A stretch of DNA of 64,000 nt from Chamaecrista fasciculata (taxonomy: Eukaryota > Streptophyta > Magnoliopsida > Fabales > Fabaceae). Shown here piece by piece: positions 46,703 through 57,273 of the stretch. Where the stretch lies: positions 1 through 64,000 of the forward strand of contig QANZ01017167.1 of NCBI GenBank assembly GCA_003254925.1. Reading direction: 5' to 3'. Position numbers and translations under genes: made by a program. How positions within the stretch are numbered: position 1 is the first letter of the stretch; every line of letters starts with the position of its first letter. The notes under the pieces were generated by a model. The model was not told the DNA's origin. It ran no database searches and saw only the letters and a list, made by a program, of their open reading frames with translations.

Positions 46703-46784
46703 AAAAACTTTCCATAAATAGAGTGCCGGGTTCTAGCTGGGAAGTCCCGGCTAGAACCCGACACTCTATTTATGGAAAGTTTTT
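46703..46784. repeat. Near-perfect 40-bp hairpin with 2-nt spacer
   Basis: AAAAACTTTCCATAAATAGA starts the first arm, and its complement ends the second. The 40-bp arms differ at two positions and are separated only by AG. It could be a minimal MITE, a cruciform-forming palindrome, or a young hairpin RNA locus. No clear TSD. Confidence 0.85.
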
Positions 46785-48303
46785 ATTTCAAACCAATTAA
46801 AACATTAGAAAAGGAAAAGAAAACAAAAGGAGACATTTGACCGCTATCAATGTACATTTTCCTTACAATTTTTTGTATAGACTAGCGTTGGACTCATGCA
46901 ATATACAGAGTAAGTTCAACTCATATAACTGATATATAAATAGATAAATATGAATTTTGTAATATAATACTAAGTAATATATATCTATAGCACCAAACAA
47001 AAATTACTCATCTAACCAAAAAACAGACTCTAAATAGTTGATTTAACGACAGACTCCACGTAAATATATTTTTACGAGACGTATTTTGTAGTGAATCTAA
47101 ATTATGGGAATATGTTTGAGAGTGTACTCAAATTTTGAAGGATATATTTTAAAAATACGAACAAGATGTTAGAGTTTATATAACCATAAATAAAATTTAG
47201 GGATAAAATTGAAAATTGATATAAATTTTGAGAATGAAAAATAATTCTCGCCTGATTAAATAAAAGAAAAGAAAGCCGTCATAGCCACCAGGAGAGACGC
47301 AACTTCTTCTGCTTCTCACCAGAATCACGTTGTACACTGAAATTCTCGCAATGTCCGCTTTTCGCGTTATTGCTGAACGAGGTAACTTCTTCTTCCTGAG
47401 GATGTTTTGCTATGACTATTCCAACATTTTGAATCATTATTTTTGCGGTGGACACTGTTCTGTTTTTGTTGTAGCCTTGCTTTTAGAGTTATCAGGCAAC
47501 TTTGGCGACCTTCTCTTTAATGGAATCGGCGATGTTGTTAGTTATGTTTTTACGGTTCCTTTTGTGAGTGTTTCAATCTATTGTGCTAAGTGTCGACATT
47601 TTGCCAATGGTTTTGTGGCTGAAATTTCTGTTCTAGTTCAATAATCAGTTAGGGCAATTTTTGTGGCTTGTTCTGCCTCTTGAAACCGTGATCTTGGTGT
47701 CTAAAATTTTCTGTTCTTTTTCAATAATCATTTAGGCAGACTTTTTGACTAGTTTTGTCATGATTTTGGTGTCTAAAAATTTTGTTCCAGCTCAACAATC
47801 ATTTGGGCATGTTATGTGACTTGCTTTAACACTTCCGGCTATGCTTATATTATATGCTTTTAAATGTTGTTTTAGTTTCCTATGATTTGGGATGTGTGTT
47901 TTCTTACAAATTTGTGTACCTAAAAATGCCACAGAACATAGATTGTGTTTTGGGCATATTTAATTTAAGTACTTGAGATTGCTAATGCTTGCTATGAAAC
48001 ATGTTTTAAAAAACTATTCTATTTCCCTTCAAGTTTGGATCGTGACTGTCCATATTTGAGTGCCTAAAAGTGTTAAAGAAAAATATGTTGAAGCAATATC
48101 AGTTATAAGAATTTCTTGTCAACAGGGTATATTATTCTTGTTCCGTCCAATTTGGTTGAAAAGGATATAGCAGAGTATCCATTATACATCTTCAAAAAAT
48201 TTATATTGATGAAGTACTCTGTTCAACAGAATGATGCCCAAGCCATTTCAGATTCAGATTCTGTGCCAAAATTTGACTGAACATCACTTGCTTAAGCACT
48301 GCC
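46785..48303. other. Intergenic; possible 5' leader exon at about 47290-47381
   Basis: A short higher-GC stretch contains ATGTCCGCTTTTCGCG at 47351, ending in GAG before a GTAACTTC donor-like site. It could be an upstream non-coding or leader exon for the PPR locus, or an isolated first exon. Nothing else is recognised. Confidence 0.2.
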
Positions 48304-50222
48304 ATGAATGTGCACTTACTGGCCAATCGTTATTTTGCCCAACTCAGTCTATGCTACTCTTTCGGTCCCATCAACTATACCCTGGCACGAACCATCCATG
48401 GCCACATGATAGCTTCTGGATTCAGGCCATGGGGTCACATCCTCAACCGCCTAATCGATATCTATTGCAAATCATCTAACATTGGATATGCTCGCCAACT
48501 GTTCAATAGAATTCCCAAGCCAGATATTGTTGCAAGAACCACGCTGATTGCAGGTTATTCTGCTATGGGAAACCTCAAGCTGGCTAAGGACATATTTAAT
48601 GAAACCCCATTGGCTATGCGAGACATTGTTTTTTACAATGCCATGATCACAAATTACTCTCATCATGTTGATTGCCATGCTGCTATTGAACTCTTTCAAG
48701 AAATGAAGTGGGAGGGGTTTGCTCCCAGCCATTTTACTTTCTCAAGCATGCTCAGTTCACTGGCACTCGTTGGCCAAAAAAAGCAAAGTTCATTGGCACT
48801 CATAGGGGATGCCGAAAGGCACTGCCAGCAGTTCCATTGTGACGTAATAAATAAAGTTGGGAATAGGGTCGGTTACATCGGTATTGAATGCGTTATTACG
48901 TGCTTATGTTCATTGTGCTTCTTCACCCCTAGTATCATCGTCATTGTTAATGGCTGCTGCTAAAAAGTTGTTCGATGAGATGCCTAAAAGAGATGAAATA
49001 TCATGGACTGTGATGATTTCAGGCTTAGCACAAAATGGTTTTGCTGAAGATGGATTGAAGCTCTTAAACCAGATGAAAACAGAGGGACTAGAACCATGTG
49101 ATTATTCATATGCTGGAGCAATTACATCTTGTGCTGTGCTAGGATCATTGGAGAACGGAAGACAACTTCATTCTCAGCTTATCCAATTGGGTCATAATTC
49201 AAGCCTCTATGTTGGCAATGCATTGATAACAATGTATGCAAGATGCGGGCTTGTTAAGTCTGCTAATTTTGTGTTCCTCACAATGCCTTATGTCAATTCA
49301 GTATCCTGGAATGCCATGATTGCAGCTCTTGCACAACATGGGCATGCTGTCCAAGCCATTCAACTTTATGAGAGGATGTTGAAGGAAGATATATTACCTG
49401 ATAGGATGACTTTTCTTACAATTCTTTCTGCTTGTAGCCATGCAGGCTTGATCAAAGAAGGACGCCATTATTTTGACACAATGTATAGTTGTTATGGTAT
49501 AACCCCAGGGGAAGATCATTATGCTCGTATGGTTGATTTGTTATGCCGTGCTGGTATGTTCTCTGAGGCAAAGAGTGTAATTGAATCAATGCCTTTTGAG
49601 CCTGGTGCACCAATTTGGGAAGCACTTCTTGCTGGCTGTTGCATTCATGGGAATATGGATTTAGGTATTCAAGCTGCTGAACGACTCTTTGAGCTAATGC
49701 CACAGCGTTCTGGAACCTACATACTCCTTTCCAATATGTATGCCACTTTAGGTCAATGGGATGATGTTACAAGAGTGCGAAAACTAATGAGGGAACGAGG
49801 GGTTAAGAAGGAACCTGGTTGGTAGTTGGATTGAAGTTGAAAACATGGTCCATGTATTTTTGGTTGATGACGCTGTACACCTTGAGGTGCAAGCAGTGTA
49901 CAGATATCTGGAGCAACTTGTACTTGAAATGCGGAAATTGGGGTATGTCCCTGACACGAAATTTGTATTACATGACATGGAATCTGAACAAAAGCAACAT
50001 GCCTTGTCTACTCATAGTGAAAAGCTTGCTGTTGTTTATGGGATTATGAAACTTCCTAAAGGAGCTACAATAAGAGTATTTAAAAACCTGAGGATTTGTG
50101 GAGATTGCCATAATGCATTCAAGTTCATTTCAAAAGTGGTGGATCGAGAGATAGTTGTGAGAGATGGGAAGCGGTTTCACCATTTTAGAAATGGTGAATG
50201 CTCTTGCGGCAACTACTGGTAA
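48304..50222 (+). pseudogene. DYW-class PPR gene, frameshifted and internally shortened (PCMP-H74/At1g25360-like)
   Basis: PLS-type pentatricopeptide repeat proteins with a C-terminal DYW cytidine-deaminase-like domain edit organelle RNA. Three successive frames together give most of such a protein: frame 1 from the ATG at 48304 (MNVHLLANRYF) to about 48845; frame 2 from about 48857 to a TAG at 49823-49825; frame 3 to 50222. The E/DYW part keeps HSEKLA, CGDCH and ends ECSCGNYW (the usual last residues are DYW). The second break looks like one extra G in GGTTGGTAGTTGG. Relative to At1g25360 as I recall it, about 130 residues of middle repeats are missing between FDEMPKRDE and ISWTVMISG, and there is a small local duplication (SSLALVG / SSLALIG). 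Either a pseudogene, or partly a sequencing error at the two indels; the repeat deletion would remain. Confidence 0.85.
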
Positions 50223-50939
50223 GCTGAAGTTTCGTTACTTGATTATCTATCAAGAGGGGTTAATCTGAAATGTCACAGATGGATTTAAAATATATAATCT
50301 GGAGGGCTTTGGCAATTGTAGATCCAAACTTGAGACTGTCAATTGCCTCAAAATGATCTGCCCAATCACCAGTGGTAATAGGAATATTTATTTCATCCCT
50401 TCTTTTTCCTTTGCCTCAAAATATTTATTTTACTGACTCTTGATATACCAGATTATTACTCAATTTTGACACCACTTTCAATGAAACTGCTTTTCAACGG
50501 TACTTAATGTTCTTAAATGTTGCTATGATTATATAACTTAATTTATGATTGCATGCCAATAACTGCTTGTTGCCATTTTAATTTAGTATCAGCAAGTTGC
50601 AAGAATTCAGTAGTCGACCTAGACTGTCTTTGTCACTTCCTGTGCAGCACCAATTGTAAAATCCTGCCTACTCTTTAACCAAATATTCTGTATGGGAGCA
50701 AACCAAACAAACTTAAAGTTTAGTAACTTTTGATTAGTTTTTGCCCACGAAAACTCACTTTCAAAAGCCAAAAGGGCCAATAAGCTCTATTTTAATAAAT
50801 AGTCTTCATATCAGAATATCCTTGGCATCTTTAGTCCTTATAAAATTTTGACTTATGAGAAATAGTGAGTAGTGAGTAGTTTGAAGCTTTAACACCACGT
50901 CAAAAAGCACTTCAGCCAAAAGTTTATCATCATATTATC

Positions 50940-51175
50940 TTGAATAGTGACAGATTTTACTGCTTTCTTCTGGTGTATGCTCCTACTATTAGATATTCAG
51001 TCAACAGTATATGGTACTGCTGATAGATGTTATTTGAGGAGATTACCCAACAGTGGATTTGTGAATAACTCCTAAAACTTGAAACTCCCTATCTTGTCGT
51101 CTTTTAAGCTAATGTTTTTCTCACAACTGCACTAGCCATCCTCTTTCCTTCAACCAAGTTTAGGAGTGACTTTGA
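50940..51175 (+). pseudogene. Decayed last exon of an amino acid permease
   Basis: From GAATAGTGACA through the ATTAG acceptor and into AGTGGATTTGTGAATAACT, the order and spacing follow intron 6/exon 7 of the permease at 44830-45090. That gene has GAATAGTGACAATT, ATTAG, GCTGATAGATG and AGTGGATTTGTGAACAAC. Frameshifts, a stop and internal deletions are present, ending near TTCAACCAAGTTTAGGA. No other permease exons are seen nearby. Confidence 0.85.
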
Positions 51176-52368
51176 TTCATTTTTTAATCCGAAGGGAGAA
51201 CAATGTATTTTTTTAAAAAGGAAAAAAATAGAGAGAAGATAGAGTAATTTATGCAATTTTTTTACAGAGAGTGAAATTTTGCCCCCTAAAAAAAGTTAAG
51301 AGTAGTTTTAATTTATAATCAATAAAAAAGAGAATTACATATCCATATTTTATATATTTTATAAGATAAAAATACTTAAAATTAAGAAAAAAAAATGAAG
51401 TACCTTTAGGTGGGGCCAGGTCAAAGGACCTCAAACTCAAACCTAGCCCAACCTAATTTTGGACTCAGCCCGTTTCTAAAAAGTGGTCTTTCTTTTTTAA
51501 TTTTTTGGTGAATTTCTAAAAAGTGATCTGGTTACACCCTATTTACTTTGTCTTTGTCTGAAACTCTATGGGTAATTAAAAGAAGGGTTCTTCTAAGATG
51601 CTCTTAGGGCACATATTAATGTTTCTTTAAATTTCAAGATATGAGATGCTCTACTAACCCATTAGAAAAAACCTTAAAATATGCCATAAGGGCACATATT
51701 AGGTAAAGAATTAACTCTTTTTACTTGTTTAAGAAAACATTTTACATATGATAAGGTACAAGTTTTTACTTCTTTTGGGAAGTCATTGATTTAGTCTTAG
51801 TCTTTCGAAAGTGTTTGGTACATATATTTATTTTTTATTTTAAAAAATAATATATATTTTTATTTTAAAAAAATATATTTTTTAAAATGTGATTTCTAGT
51901 ATTATAATTTGGTTCTTTTTATGTCCATGATAACAACTAATTATAACTTTATACAAGTTTTTACTTCTTTTGGAGAATTAATTGTACATGACCATGTAAA
52001 AAGGGGATGCAATTTCTTTCCCTATCTAATGTATTATGTGCAAACATCTATATTTACATATACAACTTTTATACTTTTTTTTAAGGAACTTTTATACTTT
52101 TTTGTTGGTCTCTCCCATGATTGCTTATTTGTTATTTACTTATTTTGAAATTTGATTAAAATAAGGTTAAAATAATCTTTTAGTCCCTATATTTTTGCCA
52201 AATTTATAACTCAGTCCCTATCATTTGAAATTGTGTAACTCAATCCTTACTGTGATGACAACATAAGGAATCGCCGAAAAAGATATTTTATCAAAGGCAC
52301 GAAATATTGTCACTAATAACTTTTTGGTGGCAACTTTTTATAAGTCGACACTATAATTATAAAATATT
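51176..52368. other. Intergenic, no gene seen
   Basis: AT-rich DNA. No protein-like frame on either strand. Confidence 0.4.
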
Positions 52369-53035
52369 GGGTAAATTGCAATTTGGTACCCTGTGGTTAG
52401 GGGCGGTTCCCCTTTGGTACCCTGAAAGAAAATTTTTTGCATTGTAGTACCCCGTGGTTTGCTCCGTTAGCAATTTGGTCCCCTGAGGTTTTTTTCTGTT
52501 AGGATTTAACGGCAAATGTATGTTAAAATGTCAAAAATCTCCCAACAAGTCTTCTCTTATGCGTTTAAGTCCTTTCCCTTTACTAAAAGGGATCAAAACA
52601 TAAAGAATTTATTATAAAAGGGTCTTTAGAATTCTAATATTATAGAATTTTTTCCTTTTCATAAGATTTCTTTTGAATCGGTCCTGATTTAATTATAATT
52701 TAATCCCAAAAGTTTATGATCTTTATCAAAATAGTCCTTAAAACCTCAAAAGACAAATGCGCATCTGTGATTTATCAAAAAAATCCCTATATTCAACTAC
52801 ACTACAAACAAATCAAAACCCTCTAATTTTTCCAAACTCAAGCCCCACAAATCAAAAACCTTCTCAACAACAAAATCAACATCATCAACAACAAATTTCT
52901 TCATACCGAATCAAAATTGAAAACTAAGGAATTCAATTTCTTTCTCAATTTTCCAAAATTTGGCATAATTGGTCCCTCAAAAGTTTTAATTTTTTTTACA
53001 TTAAGGTCATTTTTCTTATATAATAGGATAAAAAC

Positions 53036-53601
53036 TAGGGATGTTCGTTGGGTTGGGCCAACCCGCTAAAACCAACCCAATCCACTTGTTTGGGTTAGTT
53101 TGGGTTGGGCTGGCGGGTTGGTTTGGGTTCAAAAAGTTGAGCCCGCTGTGGTTTGGGTTGGGCTGCGGGTTTCAAGATTTTGAGCCCGCTCAACCCAACC
53201 CAACCCGCCGACCCGCAAAAATATTAAATAAAAAATAAAATTAATTTTTTATTTAGTTAAAACTATATATTAATATCACAAATAATATTATTTTTACAAT
53301 TTAGTCAATTAATAAATTTTTATCCTCAATTTAGTCCATAAAAAACATATTGTGAAGGACCAAATTAAAGAAAAAAATTTAAGAGGGACCAATTTTTTTA
53401 TAAAATAAATATATAAAAAATAAAAAAATTAGTATGGGTCAACCCGCCAACCCAACCCAAACCAACCCGCCACTGTTTGGTTTGGGTTGGTTTGGGTTGA
53501 CTCAATTATATTCTTTAGCCCAACCCAACCCAACCCGCCAAATAAATTAGTGAGCCCGAACCAACCCGCCCTAAACCCAACCCAACCCGTGAACACCCCT
53601 A
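53036..53601. mobile_element. hAT-like element nested inside Pack-MULE 1 (566 bp)
   Basis: Termini TAGGGATGTTCG and the inverse GAACACCCCTA; flanking 8-mers ATAAAAAC and TTAAAAAC differ at one position. The interior is composed of GGTTGGGTTTGGGTT-type repeats on one side and their complement on the other. It is the same family as positions 1-157. Nesting shows it inserted after the MULE. Confidence 0.8.
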
Positions 53602-53852
53602 TTAAAAACAATCCTAACTTGAGGAAATCCCCAATTAACATCATCACTTTCTTCTTCTTCTCTGTAGAAACTAGAATCAATCTTTCCTTCATCGGAAATC
53701 CGTCGTCGTTCGCCGGCGATTTCTCCGACGCATCCTCATCGGAATATTCCGTCGCTGTTGGCATCGAAGAGTTTTGGGCTCTCTGCAAGAAGATCCCTCA
53801 TTTTCTGATTCCCATGTGTGTTCGGTTCTCTGCTTCCTCCCGAACCTGACGG

Positions 53853-54122
53853 ATGGGTTGCGTGCTCGGAACGCCGAAGACGGACGATGATGATGCGGGT
53901 GGCGCGAGGGATTCCAGCGTGAGGGATTCCTCCTCGTCCAGCGTGGCAGCAACAGCAAATCTGATGAGATCGAGATTCTTCCCCAAGCTTCCAAATAAGC
54001 GAAGCATGAGAGCCCCCAGAATGCGATGGACCACCACTCTCCACGCTCGTTTTGTTCACACCGTCGAGCTTCTCGACGGCCATGAAAGTCCGTCACTACT
54101 CTCTCTCTCTTTGACGTTGTAA
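53853..54122 (+). CDS. Chimeric 89-aa ORF in Pack-MULE 1 containing a KANADI GARP fragment
   Basis: The ORF begins MGCVLGTPKTDDDD and passes through a Ser-rich stretch. From 53963 to about 54085 it encodes MRSRFFPKLPNKRSMRAP and then RMRWTTTLHARFVHTVELL, the start of the GARP MYB-like DNA-binding domain of KANADI transcription factors, which set abaxial organ identity. The domain is cut off after GHE, before the DNA-recognition helix. The MGC start resembles N-myristoylated kinase N-termini, but that donor is a guess. The last codons come from element sequence. It may be transcribed, but could not act as a normal KANADI. Confidence 0.6.
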   Translation: MGCVLGTPKTDDDDAGGARDSSVRDSSSSSVAATANLMRSRFFPKLPNKRSMRAPRMRWTTTLHARFVHTVELLDGHESPSLLSLSLTL

Positions 54123-55056
54123 ATTAATCTGCTCCTTAAAACCGAACACACTCCTCAAAATTGAGGAAGAAATTGAATTACTTAGTTTTGAATTTTGATT
54201 TCTTAGGGTGTGAAGAAATTTGTTGTTGATGATGTTGATTTTGTTGTTGAGAGGGTTTTGATTTGTGAGGTTTGATTTTGAAAAAATTTGGGGGTTTTGA
54301 TTTGTTTGTAGTGTACTTAAATGAAAATTATAGTTGAATATAGGGATCTTTTGATAAATCAAAGATGCGCATTTGTCTTTTGAGGTTTTAAGGACTATTT
54401 TGATAAAGATCATAAACTTTTGGGATTAAAGTGTAATTAAATCAGGACAAATTCAAAAGAAATCTTATGAAAAGGAAAAAAATTCCTATAATATTAGAAT
54501 TCTAAAGACTCTTTTATAATTAATTTTTTATGTTTTGATCCCTTTTAGTAAAGGGAAAGGACTTAAAAGCATAAGAGAAGACTTGTTGGGAGATTTTTGA
54601 CATTTTAACATACATTTGCCGTTAAATCCTAACAGAAAAAAACCTCAGGGGACCAAATTGCTAACGGAGCAAACCACGGGGTACCACAATACAAAAATTT
54701 TTCTTTCAGGGTACCAAAGGGGAACCGCCCCTAACCACAGGGTACCAAATTGCAATTTACCCTAAAATATTTAAATAGTGGATACTTTTCGTGACATCCA
54801 ATAAAAGTTGTCGCACGAAATTTATTTGTTGCCATTTAAAAGTTGTCCCTCAAAATTCATTTTCATGTAGTCAATTAAGAATTTGAAGGGAAGTTGTAAA
54901 TAATGATAATGAAAATGAATCTACGATTGAAATGATTTATGTAAAATATTTATAATCTAATAATTATATATATATAATGTATTGCCCTCTCTTTTGAATT
55001 ATCATTTATCATGTGGTGTAGGATGACATTTTGTATCAAATAAGTCATACAAAATA

Positions 55057-57264
55057 GGGTAAATTGCAATTTGGTACTCTGTGGTTAGGGGCGGTTCCCC
55101 TTTGGTACCCTGAAAGAAAAATTTTTGCATTGTGGTACCCCGTGGTTTGCTCCGTTAGCGGTTTGGTCCCCTGAGGTTTTTTTCTGTTAGGAATTAACGG
55201 CAAATGTACGTTAAAATGTCAAAAATCTCCCAACAAGTCTTCTCTTATGCGTTTAAATCCTTTCCCTTCACTAAAAGGGATCAAAACATAAAGAATTAAT
55301 TATAAAAGGGTCTTTAGAATTCTAATATTATAGAATTTTCTCCTTTTCATAAGATTTCTTTTGAATAGGTCCTGATTTAATTACACTTTAATCACAAAAG
55401 TTTATGATCTTGATCAAAATAGTCCTTAGAACCTCAAAAGACAAATGAGCATCTATGATTGATCAAAAAATCCCTATATTCAACTACAATTTTCATTCAA
55501 GTACACTACAAACAAATCAAAACCCCCGAATTTTTCCAAAATCAAGTCCTACAAATCAAAAACCCTCCCAACAACAAAATCAACATCATTAACAACCAAT
55601 TTCTTCATACCCTAAGGAATCAAAATTCAAAACTAAGGTCCTTGACTCATTATTTTCAAACATTTCAATTTAGTCCTTAAAAATATTTTAAACCCAAAAC
55701 CTCAAACCCTAAACCCTAAAAAAAGTATGAGTTGAACAATTAGGTCCTTGACTCATTATTTTCAATTCCCCCTCTTTTTCATCATCTTCATTCATTTTAG
55801 TCCCAAATCCTCAAAATAAAATTGTAAAGTGTCCACAAATTCTTTCAAACATCCCAATTTAGTCCATAAAAATATTAAAAACCCTAAACCCCTAACCCTA
55901 AAACCTAAAACCTAAATCCCTAAATCCCTAAAACTTAAATTTTTTAAATCTTCATCTTCATCTCCTCAATTTAACATAAATCTTTAATTTTATTTTATTT
56001 TAATCTTCATCTTCCCAATTTACATCTTCTTTTATTTTCTTTTTATTTTTTTAAAATCCTTAAACCCCCCTAAAGCTTAATATTTTTTTTTTATTTTAAT
56101 CTCCTTGATATCACGCATCAAATTATCACCAACCATATCCCTAAAAATCTTCAACCACTCAAGAACGAAGCCCTTCCTGCAAAACCCATCAATCAAAATC
56201 CTATAAATCCTCTCATCGAGCGAACACGGGGAATCCGGCCTCTGCATCCAATCAAACACATTTAAGGTATTTATGATTGTTGAAATACGAAGTGATGAGC
56301 ATGAGGGAGATGGGCGATATGTAAGGGTGGGAGATTGGGGCGAATTTGAGGCGCGAGAGAAGGGACATTGGATGGGTGGTGTCGGAATCGGAGGCGAGAG
56401 AATCGATGAGACGAAGACGAAGATGGATTTGAGGGATGGGTTGGCGAGGAGCGCCATCGCGGTGAGGTGGACGACGGTGGCGAGTTGGTTGGAGTCGCTG
56501 AGGCGAGGAATGAGGAATCGCTATGTTCTACTTTGTTTTGTGATTTGTTCTTCTTGGTCCCGAAAGATTGTTCTAGAATCCAAATCTGGATTTGTCTTCG
56601 GCCGGAGATTGATGGTTGAAGATGAAGATGATGATTAAAAAAAATTAGGGGTTTAGGGATTAAAAAATTAGGCGAGGAATGACCTTAGTTTTGAATTTTG
56701 ATTCCTTAGGGTCTGAAGAAATTGGTTGGTGATGATGTTGATTTTGTTATCGAGAGGGTTTTTGATTTGTGGGGCTTGATTTTGGAAAAATTTGGGGGTT
56801 TTGATTTGTTTGTAGTGTATTTGAATGAAAATTGTAGTTGAATATAGGTATTTTTTGATAAATCATAGATGTTCATTTGTCTTTTGAGGTTCTAAGGACT
56901 ATTTTGATAAAGATCATAAACTTTTGGGATTAAAGTGTAATTAAATCATGACCTATTCAAAATAAATCTTATGAAAAGGAGAAAAATCTATAATATTAGA
57001 ATTCTAAAGACTCTTTTATAATTAATTCTTTATGTTTTGATCCCTTTTAGTAAAGGGAAAGGACTTAAAAGCATAAGAAAAGACTTTTTGGGAGATTTTT
57101 GACATTTTAACATACATATGCCGTTAAATCCTAACAGAAAAAAACCTCAGGGGACCAAATCGCTAACAGAGCAAACCACAGGGTACCACAATGCAAAAAA
57201 TTTTCTTTCAGGGTACCAAAGGGGAACCACCCCTAACCACAAGGTACCAAATTGCAATTTACCC
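55057..57264. mobile_element. Pack-MULE 2, same terminal family, mosaic interior (2208 bp)
   Basis: Termini GGGTAAATTGCAATTTGG and inverse, with a perfect 9-bp TSD TACAAAATA (55048-55056 and 57265-57273). The outer about 580 bp of each arm is nearly identical to Pack-MULE 1. Inside these arms (about 55640-56060) is a module beginning GGTCCTTGACTCATTATTTT, containing CATCATCTTCATTC and ATTGTAAAGTGTCC. That module otherwise belongs to the 5304-type family. The core (about 56090-56640) is GC-richer and encodes a PPR-like fragment on the minus strand. Confidence 0.9.
56077..56457 (-). pseudogene. Captured PPR-protein-like fragment
   Basis: The minus-strand frame begins MALLANPSLKSIFVF. Its second half contains ERIYRILIDGFCRKGFVLEW followed by LKIFRDMVGDNL, one P-type pentatricopeptide repeat with the typical Y..LI.GFC..G....L.....M spacing. 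The first half is Pro/Ser-rich and may come from a different donor segment or from a targeting-peptide region. One repeat alone would not bind RNA. The frame ends in element sequence. Confidence 0.5.
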
Positions 57265-57273
57265 TACAAAATA

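Larger units (their letters stand above)
52369..54762. mobile_element. Pack-MULE 1 with KANADI-like fragment and nested hAT (2394 bp)
   Basis: Inverted termini GGGTAAATTGCAATTTGG with a perfect 9-bp TSD TAAAATATT (52360-52368 and 54763-54771). Arms of about 600 bp share GTACCCTGTGGTTAGGGGCG, TTGGTCCCCTGAGG and CCCTTTTAGTAAAGGG-type blocks. The left arm is interrupted by another transposon (53036-53601). The core at about 53640-54120 is GC-rich and includes a KANADI-type DNA-binding segment. Without the nested insertion the element would be about 1.8 kb. No transposase. Confidence 0.92.

Noticed and set aside
47330-47644. 104-aa ORF upstream of the PPR locus
   Set aside because: Only the first ten codons before a donor-like site look unusual; the rest is Phe/Val-rich translation of intron-like T-rich DNA.
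48231-48479. 82-aa ORF overlapping the start of the PPR gene in another frame
   Set aside because: The overlapping frame from 48304 matches the PPR family, so this one is a shadow.
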